Part shown: positions 44,823 to 53,531 of the stretch, piece after piece
How the letters are laid out: each line of letters opens with the position of its first letter
Numbering within the stretch: the stretch's first letter is position 1
Assembly (NCBI GenBank): GCA_964406575.1
Contig: CAYOSH010000002.1
Coordinates: forward strand, 139,524 to 203,523
Direction: 5' to 3'
DNA length: 64,000 nucleotides
Source of the DNA: WTAW01 sp964406575
Lineage (GTDB): Bacteria > Acidobacteriota > Aminicenantia > Aminicenantales > Aminicenantaceae
Notes under the pieces: generated by a model
Databases searched by the model: none
The model's input: the letters and a program-made list of their open reading frames with translations, nothing else
Told to the model about the DNA's origin: nothing
Program-made: the position numbers and the translations under genes

Positions 44823-44837
44823 TGGTACGATTTTTGC
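44823..44837 (+). promoter_or_regulatory. sigma54 promoter of the second TonB receptor
   Basis: TGGTAC-N5-TTGC followed by T matches the -24/-12 consensus except for one base in the first element, with correct spacing. Predicted start near 44849, about 120 bases before the ATG. Confidence 0.65.
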
Positions 44838-44915
44838 TGCTCCAAAAAAATGAAAGACCAGATGGTATTGGACTTTATATCATAGGGAAATCAAAGCAGC
44901 TGACTGCATAAACAG

Positions 44916-44957
44916 AGGCTGTCGGGTGTCCTTCTGGACCTCGGCAGCTTTTTTTTT
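44916..44957 (+). terminator. terminator-like hairpin in the leader of the second TonB gene
   Basis: GCTGTCGGG (44918-44926) pairs with CCTCGGCAGC (44939-44948), extended by A-T and G-T pairs, followed directly by nine T residues. It lies between the sigma54 promoter and the ATG (44971), with GAGGAG right after the T run. That position suggests transcription attenuation. Confidence 0.7.
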
Positions 44958-44970
44958 GAGGAGACAGACT

Positions 44971-47900
44971 ATGAAACGATTGTCCCTTCCGGTCATGTGT
45001 GTTTGTGTTGTGCTGGGGAGTTTATCTGTTCTGAACGGACAACAGAGATTGGATGGATCCGTCGTCGGCAAAGTGGTTGACGCCGGTAACCAGCCTCTGC
45101 CAGGAGTGACTGTCACAATCGAGGCTGAGGTTATGCCGCACCCATTGATATTCATCACTACAGCTGCGGGAATTTTTCGATTTCCAGCTCTTCCCCCGGG
45201 CGATGGCTATGCCCTGACTTTTGAAGTTTTGGGATTCAAAAGCATAACCCGGAGAGGTTTGCATGTGAGCGTGGGGAAGACGACCTCTATCTCCATAATC
45301 ATGGAACTGGGAGGGCTGGAGGAAGCTGTCACGGTCGTGGGCTTTTCTCCGGTCGTCGATGTCCGATCCTCAAAAACTTCTGTCAATTATACTAGAGATC
45401 TCATCTATCACATTCCTATGTCACGGGACCTTTATGATGTTCTCAACTCAATACCAGGTGCTGTATCCGAGAATGTGGATTACAGGCGGACCTCTTTTAT
45501 AGCTGGCGGAACTGTCCGTGGGAACCAGTACTCTGTGGATGGTGTCACCATCAACGATCCTGTTGTCATGTATCCCATGACCAACATCAACATCGATGTG
45601 TATGAAGAAGTGGAGTTTGGTCTGTTCGGTCATCCGGCTGATGTGGGATTGGCAGACGGCGGATTTATCAACATCGTCACCAAGTCCGGCGGCAATGATT
45701 ATCATGGGGGATTCACAGCCGAATATTTTAATGACAAGATGAGTCAGAGTCTCATAAGCCGGGAAGACCTGAGTTCCGTAGGATTGGATAAACCCATGGG
45801 ACGGAGCTCCTGGAGCGACATCTCGCTGTATTTGGGCGGGCCCTTGATGAGAGATAGGCTCTGGTTCTTCGCCAACGGTCGGTATTACACATGGGCTCAA
45901 GACTTTAATCTTGTGTCTTGGGACGACACCCTTGCTCACAGGGAGCGGATGTACACACAAGAAGAAGGTCCTCATAAGGAAATAAACCTCTTCGGAAAAT
46001 TGACCTTTCAACTCACCCCTGAGATCCGTTTGACGACCATGTACAATCTGGCCAACATCCACGAGGATTACTACACGCAACATCTTTCAAGTTATACGGA
46101 TAGAACGGCAACATCCAGATGGGATGGCGAGAAAGGCCACACGCTGAGCGTTCAAGTCAACTGGGTCACCAACCAGAATTATTTTATGGATCTTCGGCTG
46201 GGCTACAATTACAGGTATTTCCCTTTGCCTTACAGCGATTATGCGCTCGAAGATGCGCCTCAGTACTGGGATCGCTACTGGTCGATGTATCGAAACAATT
46301 CCAGATTTCAAGAGACATACACGCGGAGGAGGCTCAACCCGTCCGTGATGGCCACCATTTTTGCCGATGGCCTTATGGGCACCAATCACGAGATCAAGTT
46401 CGGCGTTGAGTATGAATGGGTCTCCAGCGATTGGGATTGGTGGAGGGGAAATCCCGTAAGATTTGATTATTTTGACGGAAATATTTATTCGTATCCGACA
46501 TCCAATTCCCCAAACAGGGGATTTGTCTATATCTACACTTGCGGCCCTACTCGTTCGTCTTCGATCGAGCAGGACTCGAAAACCAGATTTGGGGCCTTCA
46601 TCCAAGACACCCTTTCCCTCAGCGACCGATGGACATTTAATCTCGGTTTGCGATTTGATACAAGCACCGGCCGCTTTCCCACACAGAGCAAAGATGCGAC
46701 AGCTGACCCCTACGGTATCCTCCCCGTCCTGCCCGGACTCAAAGAGTTGTCTCCATACAACAGTTATGAAATTGAAAAACGCACGGTATTGACCTGGACA
46801 CATTTCTCTCCGCGTTTCGGTTTCTCTTATGATGTCTTTGGAGATGGAAAGACATCTGTGAGGGGTTCTTGGTCTCGATATAATGAGTACCTCATGGTCC
46901 AGTATTTTAACTCGATGAACCCCCTCTATCCCCGAGGCGGAGCTTGGTATTGGTATGATGACAACTACAATCAGATGCCGGATGCTGAGGATAGGTACGA
47001 AATTTATGACTTGCCGGATAGTCCTTTTGGCCTGGATTTGGAGAGTGTTTTAGATCCTGAATCGTCGGCGCCCCATACTGATGAATTCACTCTGGGCATA
47101 GAACAAGAGTTGGGAAAGAACTTCAGTGCAGGCATAACCTTAATCTACAAACACAAGTCGAATATTTTTGAGGATGTGAATGACTATGGGCTCGGTAAAG
47201 CCAATGCATGGAAAGGCTACAGCCCCCAGAGCCCGTTCTGGGAAAAATTCACCTTTAATGATCCCGGAGATGACGGGTTGTTCGGCACCGGTGATGACAA
47301 GATCTCCACCTGCTATGCCGAACTGGCGACTTCTCCGGGAGACCGGCACTGGTTTTACACCAACCTGGATATGGGCTTCCGAAAATACACCGCTCTGCAG
47401 TTTATTCTCAACAAACGCATGTCCAATCGATGGCAGCTTCTCGCGTCTTTAGTTTGGAGCAAGGCATGGGGGAATATCGGAGGGAAGTACTCAGAGACGG
47501 GAGGGGCGTCCCCGAATTATGACACTCCCAACTCACTCATTTTTCCTGAGGGACGATTGGATTATGACCGGCCACTCAACATCAAGATCCAGAGCACAGT
47601 TATCCTGCCTCAAGATATCATCCTCAGCGGGTCTTTCAGGCATCTTTCGGGAGCTCCATGGGCAAGGACCCTGTGGATCATCATCCCAGAGAATGAACGG
47701 TATCTGTACCTGGGACAAGAGTACAATATTATCACTGAGGAGAGTGGAACAAGACGCACTGCTCCTCTGACCACTCTGGATCTGAGGTTGGAAAAAAAAT
47801 TTCGCCTGTCAGATACGATATACTTGGGTGGATATATCGACATCTTGAATGCTTTTGGTTGGAGCGGGTATAAGATCGATTCCGATCCCGGCGGCTACCT

Positions 47901-48012
47901 GGATTATCGTGATCCCGATGATCCGGTTTTTAAAAGGTACAGCAGTTACGGCGAGATCATGAGTGCATACGGAACCCGCGTGGTCAAAGTCAGCCTGCGC
48001 CTCACATTCTAG
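44971..48012 (+). CDS. large TonB-dependent receptor with carboxypeptidase-regulatory-like domain
   Basis: 1013 residues from ATG 44971; the frame is open to GTG 44926, but that codon lies in the leader hairpin. Signal peptide about 1-24; carboxypeptidase-regulatory-like domain about 30-125 (VVGKVVDAGNQPLPGVTVTI); plug about 130-250 (NQYSVDGVTINDP, GFINIVTKSGGNDYHGG); barrel to the C-terminal VSLRLTF. Same architecture as the receptor at 31356 but longer and clearly divergent. Energised uptake of an unknown ligand, regulated at the sigma54 level and probably by attenuation. Confidence 0.9.
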   Translation: MKRLSLPVMCVCVVLGSLSVLNGQQRLDGSVVGKVVDAGNQPLPGVTVTIEAEVMPHPLIFITTAAGIFRFPALPPGDGYALTFEVLGFKSITRRGLHVSVGKTTSISIIMELGGLEEAVTVVGFSPVVDVRSSKTSVNYTRDLIYHIPMSRDLYDVLNSIPGAVSENVDYRRTSFIAGGTVRGNQYSVDGVTINDPVVMYPMTNINIDVYEEVEFGLFGHPADVGLADGGFINIVTKSGGNDYHGGFTAEYFNDKMSQSLISREDLSSVGLDKPMGRSSWSDISLYLGGPLMRDRLWFFANGRYYTWAQDFNLVSWDDTLAHRERMYTQEEGPHKEINLFGKLTFQLTPEIRLTTMYNLANIHEDYYTQHLSSYTDRTATSRWDGEKGHTLSVQVNWVTNQNYFMDLRLGYNYRYFPLPYSDYALEDAPQYWDRYWSMYRNNSRFQETYTRRRLNPSVMATIFADGLMGTNHEIKFGVEYEWVSSDWDWWRGNPVRFDYFDGNIYSYPTSNSPNRGFVYIYTCGPTRSSSIEQDSKTRFGAFIQDTLSLSDRWTFNLGLRFDTSTGRFPTQSKDATADPYGILPVLPGLKELSPYNSYEIEKRTVLTWTHFSPRFGFSYDVFGDGKTSVRGSWSRYNEYLMVQYFNSMNPLYPRGGAWYWYDDNYNQMPDAEDRYEIYDLPDSPFGLDLESVLDPESSAPHTDEFTLGIEQELGKNFSAGITLIYKHKSNIFEDVNDYGLGKANAWKGYSPQSPFWEKFTFNDPGDDGLFGTGDDKISTCYAELATSPGDRHWFYTNLDMGFRKYTALQFILNKRMSNRWQLLASLVWSKAWGNIGGKYSETGGASPNYDTPNSLIFPEGRLDYDRPLNIKIQSTVILPQDIILSGSFRHLSGAPWARTLWIIIPENERYLYLGQEYNIITEESGTRRTAPLTTLDLRLEKKFRLSDTIYLGGYIDILNAFGWSGYKIDSDPGGYLDYRDPDDPVFKRYSSYGEIMSAYGTRVVKVSLRLTF

Positions 48013-48025
48013 ACCGAACCGGACT

Positions 48026-48054
48026 TTGCCTTCCGAGCGAAGCTGTGGTATATA
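48026..48054 (+). promoter_or_regulatory. sigma70 promoter of the transglutaminase-like gene
   Basis: TTGCCT (48026-48031), 17-base spacer, TATATA (48049-48054); ATG at 48084. Confidence 0.55.
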
Positions 48055-48083
48055 CTTTCTGATTCTATCTTGGAGCGCTGTGA

Positions 48084-49664
48084 ATGAAATATGGCAAAAG
48101 ATATCAGTGGTCAATTTTCAGCATAATGCTGGTGGCGTTTGCTTTTTCAATGAGCATTCGGATGGACGTATTCGGAGCTACAAATCTGAGAGAATCAGCT
48201 GGAAAAGCATTTGATATTGGAGTTTTGGCTGAGAGAACGGAAACCGTCTCAGAAATCTGGATGAGTGTTTACATGCAGGGTGTGAAGATCGGCTACAGCC
48301 ACAGCCAGGCATGGGAACTCATTAAAAATGGCCTCTCCTTCAAACGAAACATCCAAAAGTCCTGGATGAGAGTTTCGCGCCTGGGGGGCAATCCTGTGGA
48401 GATATCAACAGAGCAAGATTCTCTGTACGATGCAGAGAGAAACCCTCTGGAAACGACGATACGAACAAAAATGTCCCAGAGCGAAACCGTGATAAAGGTC
48501 GAAGTCAAACCGGACAAAATCGTTTTCCTTTCAGGAGATAAAGTCACCAAGGAATTGCCTTACACGGAAAAATTCGACTTTGGTGTTCCTCTGGATGAGA
48601 TCATCGAAAAAGACGGATTGAGCGCCGGGAGGGATTACACATTCAAGATCCTCGAACCGCTTACTCAGTCCTTTATCGATATCTCCTTCCGAGTTTTACA
48701 GGAGGAAACCATCCTTATTTTGGGAGAGCACCTATCGCTGTGGCATGTCCGCACGAAGATGACCGATATTTTTCCGATCGTGATGGACGAATGGATCGAT
48801 GGAAACGGGGAAGTCTGGAAGTCCGTCAGTGACGCGGGATTTCTCCATACGACATCGATCCGCATGTCCAAGGAGAAAGCTTTAGAGATATCCGATCAGA
48901 ATTTGGATATCGCCTTTTCTATGATGATCCAGTCGAACGTGGAGTTTGAAAATCCACAGGAAGTCCAAGAAGTCATGTTTAAAGTCAGCGGGGTTCCCTT
49001 AGAGAAGATCAGAGATCTTCCATTCGATGGATCCAGTCAGCAACTTCTAGAAATCAAAGAGGACCATGCTTTGATCCTAACACGATCCAGGGTGTTCACT
49101 GAAGAAAAAGCTATCTCTTTCCCTGTCCAAAGGGAAGAATTTGAACGATACCTGACTCCCACCACATTTTGCCAATCCGACGACACAGAGATCACACAGG
49201 TCGCCACAGACATCGTTGGCGATGAGCGCAATTCCTGGGTGGCATCGAAAAAGATCGCCGAGTGGGTCAGTCGTGAGATGAGGCCCAACTATGATGTGGG
49301 ATTTGCTTCCGCCGTCGAGATTCTCAAAAATCGTGAAGGCGATTGTTCAGAACATACGGTGTTGATGGTGGCTCTCTGCCGTTCGGTCGGGATCCCGGCA
49401 CGAGCCGCGGTCGGAGTCATGTACGGCCAGGGAATTTTCGCCTATCACATGTGGCCGGAAGTCTATGTGGGAGAGTGGGTTGGTTTGGATGCCAAGTGGT
49501 TGGCCGTGGATAAGCAGAGCGGTGAGTACTACACAGACGCCACGCATATCAAAATGGGAGACAGCGCTCTAGATGAGAAAATTTTTCAGGAAATGGGCCA
49601 GGCCATGTCTGAGATCATCGGAAAACTGAAACTCGAAATCTTGGATTTCCGAACGGATGAATAA
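48084..49664 (+). CDS. exported transglutaminase-like protein
   Basis: 526 residues with an export signal (about 8-30). Residues 35-390 are a beta-rich region (SEIWMSVYMQGVKIGYSHSQ) seen in secreted transglutaminase-like proteins of this phylum. The papain-like catalytic triad is intact: C421 in GDCSEHTVLMVALCRSVGIP, H455 in AYHMWPEVYV and D469 in GLDAKW. It may cross-link or cleave peptide bonds in the envelope. The gene follows the TonB receptor by 71 bases and has its own promoter. Confidence 0.85.
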   Translation: MKYGKRYQWSIFSIMLVAFAFSMSIRMDVFGATNLRESAGKAFDIGVLAERTETVSEIWMSVYMQGVKIGYSHSQAWELIKNGLSFKRNIQKSWMRVSRLGGNPVEISTEQDSLYDAERNPLETTIRTKMSQSETVIKVEVKPDKIVFLSGDKVTKELPYTEKFDFGVPLDEIIEKDGLSAGRDYTFKILEPLTQSFIDISFRVLQEETILILGEHLSLWHVRTKMTDIFPIVMDEWIDGNGEVWKSVSDAGFLHTTSIRMSKEKALEISDQNLDIAFSMMIQSNVEFENPQEVQEVMFKVSGVPLEKIRDLPFDGSSQQLLEIKEDHALILTRSRVFTEEKAISFPVQREEFERYLTPTTFCQSDDTEITQVATDIVGDERNSWVASKKIAEWVSREMRPNYDVGFASAVEILKNREGDCSEHTVLMVALCRSVGIPARAAVGVMYGQGIFAYHMWPEVYVGEWVGLDAKWLAVDKQSGEYYTDATHIKMGDSALDEKIFQEMGQAMSEIIGKLKLEILDFRTDE

Positions 49665-49845
49665 GTCCTCCCATCCCCGAGCTTTTAGCCTTTTGTAAGT
49701 ATTGTTTACTCGAAAAATTGTGTTTTTCCTTCCATTTTCGGGATTCCCGGGGAAGAGAAAATCAATAATCATCCAATCCGCGTTTTGAGATGTATATTTC
49801 TGCTTGAAAGAGATATGTTCCCTCGCCCGCAACTTCCAGAAATGA

Positions 49846-49851
49846 TATAAT
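49846..49851 (+). promoter_or_regulatory. extended -10 promoter of the DUF89 gene
   Basis: TGATATAAT gives a perfect -10 with TGN extension. The predicted start (about 49858) is two bases before the ATG, so the message is probably leaderless. Confidence 0.55.
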
Positions 49852-49859
49852 TGTCATTC

Positions 49860-50708
49860 ATGAAGGTCTATCTGGATTGTTATCCCTGTTTCTTCCATCA
49901 GGCGCTCAACGCGGCCCGGATGATCGGAGCGGATGAAGACACGATCCATAAGATCTTGCTCGAGGTCAATAAAATTCTGCCGGAGATCCCACGTGAGGCC
50001 ACACCTCCCGAGATCGGCAGGCAGGTCTACAGGATTGTCTCTCGATGGACAGGAATCAAAGATCCATATCAAGAGAGCAAGAAACGGTGTACGGCACAGG
50101 CTCTGACTCTTTATCCGGAAATGAAGGAGAGGGTCCGGTCGGCAGATGATCCTCTCGAAACGGCGATCCGCGTCGCCATTGCCGGAAATGTGATCGATTT
50201 TGGGTCCAACACAGAGTTCGACATGATCGACGATCTTCAATCCATCTTGAGGCAGGCATTCGCCATTGATCATTATGACGCATTCCGATCCACTTTAGGC
50301 AAGGCCAAGGACATCCTCTATATTGCTGACAATGCCGGCGAGACGGTGTTCGATCGCGTCCTGATCGAAGAGCTCAAAAAACCAGTGACTTATGTGGTGA
50401 GAGAACAGCCGATCATTAACGATGCCGTGCGGGAAGACGCTGTCGCTGCAGGTTTGGATAAAGTGGCAAACATCATATCTTCGGGTGCGGATTCCCCCGG
50501 CAATATCTTAGGGTTGTGTTCGGGAGAGTTTTTCAAAGCCTATGAAAGTGCAGATCTTATCATCAGTAAGGGACAGGGCAACTATGAAGGGCTGTCTGAA
50601 GAAAACCGCCCCATTTTTTTTCTCCTCAAAGCCAAATGTCCTGTGATCTCCAGGCACATCGGTGTCCAGAAGGGCAGCATTGTTCTTATGGGATCGAGGT
50701 ATTTCTAA
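49860..50708 (+). CDS. DUF89 / ARMT1-like metal-dependent phosphatase
   Basis: 282 residues from ATG 49860 (a TTG three codons earlier is less likely). Family COG1578: N-terminal DCYPCFFHQALNAARM, CTAQALTLYP, then the metal-site motif YIADNAGETVFDRVLIEEL and VVREQPIINDA, VISSGADSPG-like IISSGADSPGN, and IISKGQGNYEGL. Members dephosphorylate phospho-metabolites, such as damaged sugar phosphates or phosphopantetheine-related compounds, in the cytoplasm. No operon partner is evident. Confidence 0.85.
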   Translation: MKVYLDCYPCFFHQALNAARMIGADEDTIHKILLEVNKILPEIPREATPPEIGRQVYRIVSRWTGIKDPYQESKKRCTAQALTLYPEMKERVRSADDPLETAIRVAIAGNVIDFGSNTEFDMIDDLQSILRQAFAIDHYDAFRSTLGKAKDILYIADNAGETVFDRVLIEELKKPVTYVVREQPIINDAVREDAVAAGLDKVANIISSGADSPGNILGLCSGEFFKAYESADLIISKGQGNYEGLSEENRPIFFLLKAKCPVISRHIGVQKGSIVLMGSRYF

Positions 50709-50888
50709 AAGAACAGAAAGAAAAAATAGGCTCGGTTCCGGGCTTCCCTCACATCTTCGCGCGGGAGATGTCCCATGCCCGTCCAGCCCTTCACACGGTT
50801 TTTCCCGCCGCACAATTGGGAAATTCAATAAGGCAATATATCTCCAAATCCTCACGGTTCTGGAGACATGGCCCTTAAAGTCTAAAGA

Positions 50889-50916
50889 TTTGCACTTTTA
50901 TTTTTTCTATTATAAT
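50889..50916 (+). promoter_or_regulatory. sigma70 promoter of the DUF362 gene
   Basis: TTGCAC (50889-50894), 16-base spacer, TATAAT (50911-50916), 50 bases before the ATG at 50967. Confidence 0.6.
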
Positions 50917-50966
50917 ATCCCTATTAATCAAGTGCGATCCTATCGGGATCTTTGAAAGGAGTGATC

Positions 50967-51920
50967 ATGGGGAAAAAACTCGGTCGGAGAGAATTCATCA
51001 AGAAGAGCACCCGATACAGCCTGTCTGCTGCTGTTGGGGGGAGCATGCTCGGCCATTTGGCCCAAGCCGCTTCCGCTCATGCATCCGCAGGCGAGATGCT
51101 TGATATTGCGGTTGTTGAAGGCGAAGATTATTTTAAGAGCGCGTTCAAGGCTGTAGATCTTCTCGGGGGAATGGAGCGTTTTGTCCCGAAGGGCTCGAGA
51201 GTGGCAATCCTTCCCAATGTCCAGAGATGGCACCCTGGGACATTCACCAAGCCGGAGATCGTACGCGCCACCGTCCAGATGTGCAAAAAGGCGGGCGCCA
51301 CAGAGGTTAACTGTCTGTCTTGGTTGGAAATGGACAACTGGGCAAAGACGGGTCTTGCCACTGTGCTCGAAGAAGAGGGCGCCAACCTCAAGCTAGTCGA
51401 GAGTGAGGAGGCGAATTTTAAGCCTGTGAAAGTGGCCAAGGGCAAGGCCCTCAAAGAAGCCATGATCATGAAGGAGTTTGACAACAACGATGTCTTTATC
51501 GACATGCCCATCACCAAAGACCATGCGGGGAACAAGTTCACGGGAACGATGAAGAACATGATGGGCCTGAATTATCGCGTAAACAACCGTGAAAATTTCC
51601 ACAGGCCCAACTGGACGACGGACATCAACGACATCAAACACCTCGATCAATGCATCGCGGATATCAACACAGTCATCACACCCACACTCTGTATTGTGGA
51701 TGCCACGGAGTTTATCATCACCAACGGCCCGATGGGGCCGGGCGAGATCACACGGCCTCAAAAGATCGTAGCTGGTGTGAACCGAGTGGCGATGGATGCT
51801 TATTGTTGCACGTTGTGGGGATTGAAAGCAGAGGACATCTTCCAGATCAATATGGCTCAAGAGCTCGGGTTGGGCGTTATGGATCTCAAGAAAGCCAGGG
51901 TGAAAGAGGTTAAAATCTAA
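50967..51920 (+). CDS. Tat-exported DUF362 protein
   Basis: 317 residues from ATG 50967, behind GAAAGGAGTGATC; the frame starts five codons earlier at TTG. Twin-arginine signal GRREFIKKSTRYSLSAAVGG. The DUF362 domain follows: VPKGSRVAILPNVQRWHPGT, TKPEIVRATVQMCKKAGA, DMPITKDHAGNKFTGTMKNM and PGEITRPQKIVAGVNRVAMD. The family is uncharacterised; ferredoxin-containing relatives exist but no CxxCxxC cluster is present here. Export by Tat implies folding with a cofactor in the cytoplasm. A second Tat DUF362 gene is at 61114. Confidence 0.82.
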   Translation: MGKKLGRREFIKKSTRYSLSAAVGGSMLGHLAQAASAHASAGEMLDIAVVEGEDYFKSAFKAVDLLGGMERFVPKGSRVAILPNVQRWHPGTFTKPEIVRATVQMCKKAGATEVNCLSWLEMDNWAKTGLATVLEEEGANLKLVESEEANFKPVKVAKGKALKEAMIMKEFDNNDVFIDMPITKDHAGNKFTGTMKNMMGLNYRVNNRENFHRPNWTTDINDIKHLDQCIADINTVITPTLCIVDATEFIITNGPMGPGEITRPQKIVAGVNRVAMDAYCCTLWGLKAEDIFQINMAQELGLGVMDLKKARVKEVKI

Positions 51921-52005
51921 TTCATGGAATAATGAGCACCGCCCTGAAGCCGAACGTTTTTGCGTAATTGAATGGATCTAAAAATAAAGGGAGGAGGACA
52001 TTAAT

Positions 52006-53337
52006 ATGGATAGTAATGGTTGCGATGAAAGAAACTCAGTTGAGGGATATTCCAGACGGGATTTTGTCAGATATTTTCTGGCGGGGTCAACGCTCTCCGT
52101 TGCAGCGCTCAACACGTTGAACGCCTCTGTGTACCAGAGCATCAAATCTTTGAACACGGAATACGTCGAAGATGAATCTCCGGATGGGGTGTATTGGAAT
52201 GCCGTCAGAAAGTATTTTCTCTTCCAGGACGGGGTTATTATGATGAACAACGGGACTGTCGGGCCCATGCCCAAGCCGGTGTTCAACACACTGATGAAGA
52301 CCTTCAAGGTCCAAGCCACGAACCCTTATGATACCTACGCGTACATTCCAGAGAAAATAGAAGCCGTGCGCAGAAAAGTCGCCGAATTCATCAACGCCGA
52401 CCCTGAAGAGGTCGCTATCACGCGAAATACTACTGAGGGGATGAATTTTGTGGCGAATGGAATGGATCTTCAAGAAGGCGACGAGGTCATTCTCTCCACA
52501 ATGGAGCACCCCGGGGGGACTCATCCATGGAACCTCAAGGAGAAAAGATACGGCATAAAGATTGTGTATGTCCCTATCGGTTTGCCTCCGGCAAGTGTGG
52601 ATGAGTTCGTGGCCGGATTCGAAAAGAGCATCACGCCCAGGACAAAAGTCATCAGCATCAGCCATACCGTGTATATATCCGGTTTGATCTCACCCCTCAA
52701 AGAGTTGTGCAAGATGGCTCATGAGAAGGGGATCCTTGTACTTGCTGACAGCGCCCACGGGATCGGAATGCTCGACCTCGACATGAAGGATATGGATGTG
52801 GATTTTTTTGCCACAAGTCCCTACAAGTGGCTGGGCGCACCTACGGGTGTGGGTGTACTCTATGTCAAGAAGGAACACCTGGATAAGGTCTGGGCCACCC
52901 TCGCCACAAGCGGCTGGGAGCGCACGGACTCCGCGCGGAAATATGAAGCCGTGGGACAGAGAGCGGATGCATTGAGCATTGCTCTGGGCGAGGCGGTAGA
53001 TTTCCAAAACCACATAGGCAAGCAAAGGATCGAGAGACGGATCAAAGCATTGGCCTTGTATTTGAAGAGGGAGCTCAAAAAAGTTCCGGGTGTCCGCTTG
53101 CACACATCCGAAGATCCCTACATCAGCGGCGGGTTGACCGCGTTTTCCATCGAGGGCATAGAGCCGCAAAATGTCGTCGATTACGTCCGCGAAAAGTACA
53201 ACATCGTGATCAGGACTGTCGGGAACAAGGAAAAAGGCACGTATGGCCTGCGAGTCTCAACGCATATCTACATCACTCAAAAACATGTGGACATGCTCCT
53301 CGAGGGGATCCATCATTTGGCCGAGCACAGGGTCTAA
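52006..53337 (+). CDS. Tat-exported class V aminotransferase-fold enzyme
   Basis: 443 residues. A Tat signal (YSRRDFVRYFLAGSTLSVAA) precedes a complete fold-type I PLP enzyme: GTVGPMPKPV, NTTEGMNFVANGM, STMEHPGGTHPW, SHTVYISGL, DSAHGIGML and the Schiff-base lysine K274 in ATSPYKWLGAP. Closest known style is the isopenicillin-N epimerase / CsdA group. Exported PLP enzymes are unusual because the cofactor is inserted in the cytoplasm, which explains Tat use. It starts 85 bases after the DUF362 gene and precedes pgsB; a role in supplying D-amino acids to that polymer is only a guess. Confidence 0.85.
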   Translation: MDSNGCDERNSVEGYSRRDFVRYFLAGSTLSVAALNTLNASVYQSIKSLNTEYVEDESPDGVYWNAVRKYFLFQDGVIMMNNGTVGPMPKPVFNTLMKTFKVQATNPYDTYAYIPEKIEAVRRKVAEFINADPEEVAITRNTTEGMNFVANGMDLQEGDEVILSTMEHPGGTHPWNLKEKRYGIKIVYVPIGLPPASVDEFVAGFEKSITPRTKVISISHTVYISGLISPLKELCKMAHEKGILVLADSAHGIGMLDLDMKDMDVDFFATSPYKWLGAPTGVGVLYVKKEHLDKVWATLATSGWERTDSARKYEAVGQRADALSIALGEAVDFQNHIGKQRIERRIKALALYLKRELKKVPGVRLHTSEDPYISGGLTAFSIEGIEPQNVVDYVREKYNIVIRTVGNKEKGTYGLRVSTHIYITQKHVDMLLEGIHHLAEHRV

Positions 53338-53531
53338 GAGGTCTTACGCCGCATCGACCTTCAGACAGGGAACAACAATCGCGGCCTCCGGCCTCAGAGG
53401 GATCGATGCATTCCGGGATGATCTCTGAAGGGCTCGTATATTTGGATAAACAGGATTGTGTTTCGTGCTTCTGGAAGGACAGCACATGGGTCGGTTTTTG
53501 AGAGGATAAGGAGAGACCGATCAGAGAACTC

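Larger units (their letters stand above)
44563..44970. other. regulatory region before the second TonB receptor
   Basis: 408 bases without a gene. Contains a long dyad (AATCCGTTC 44673-44681 and GAACGGATT 44704-44712, with CATTTTGAAAATG between), the 13-mer ATTGAAATTTTTT (44719-44731) also found at 31067-31079, a sigma54 promoter (44823) and a terminator-like leader hairpin (44916). Confidence 0.55.

Noticed and set aside
44926..44970. GTG start of the second TonB receptor at 44926
   Set aside because: It lies in the left arm of the leader hairpin and adds no signal-peptide-like residues; ATG 44971 follows GAGGAG.
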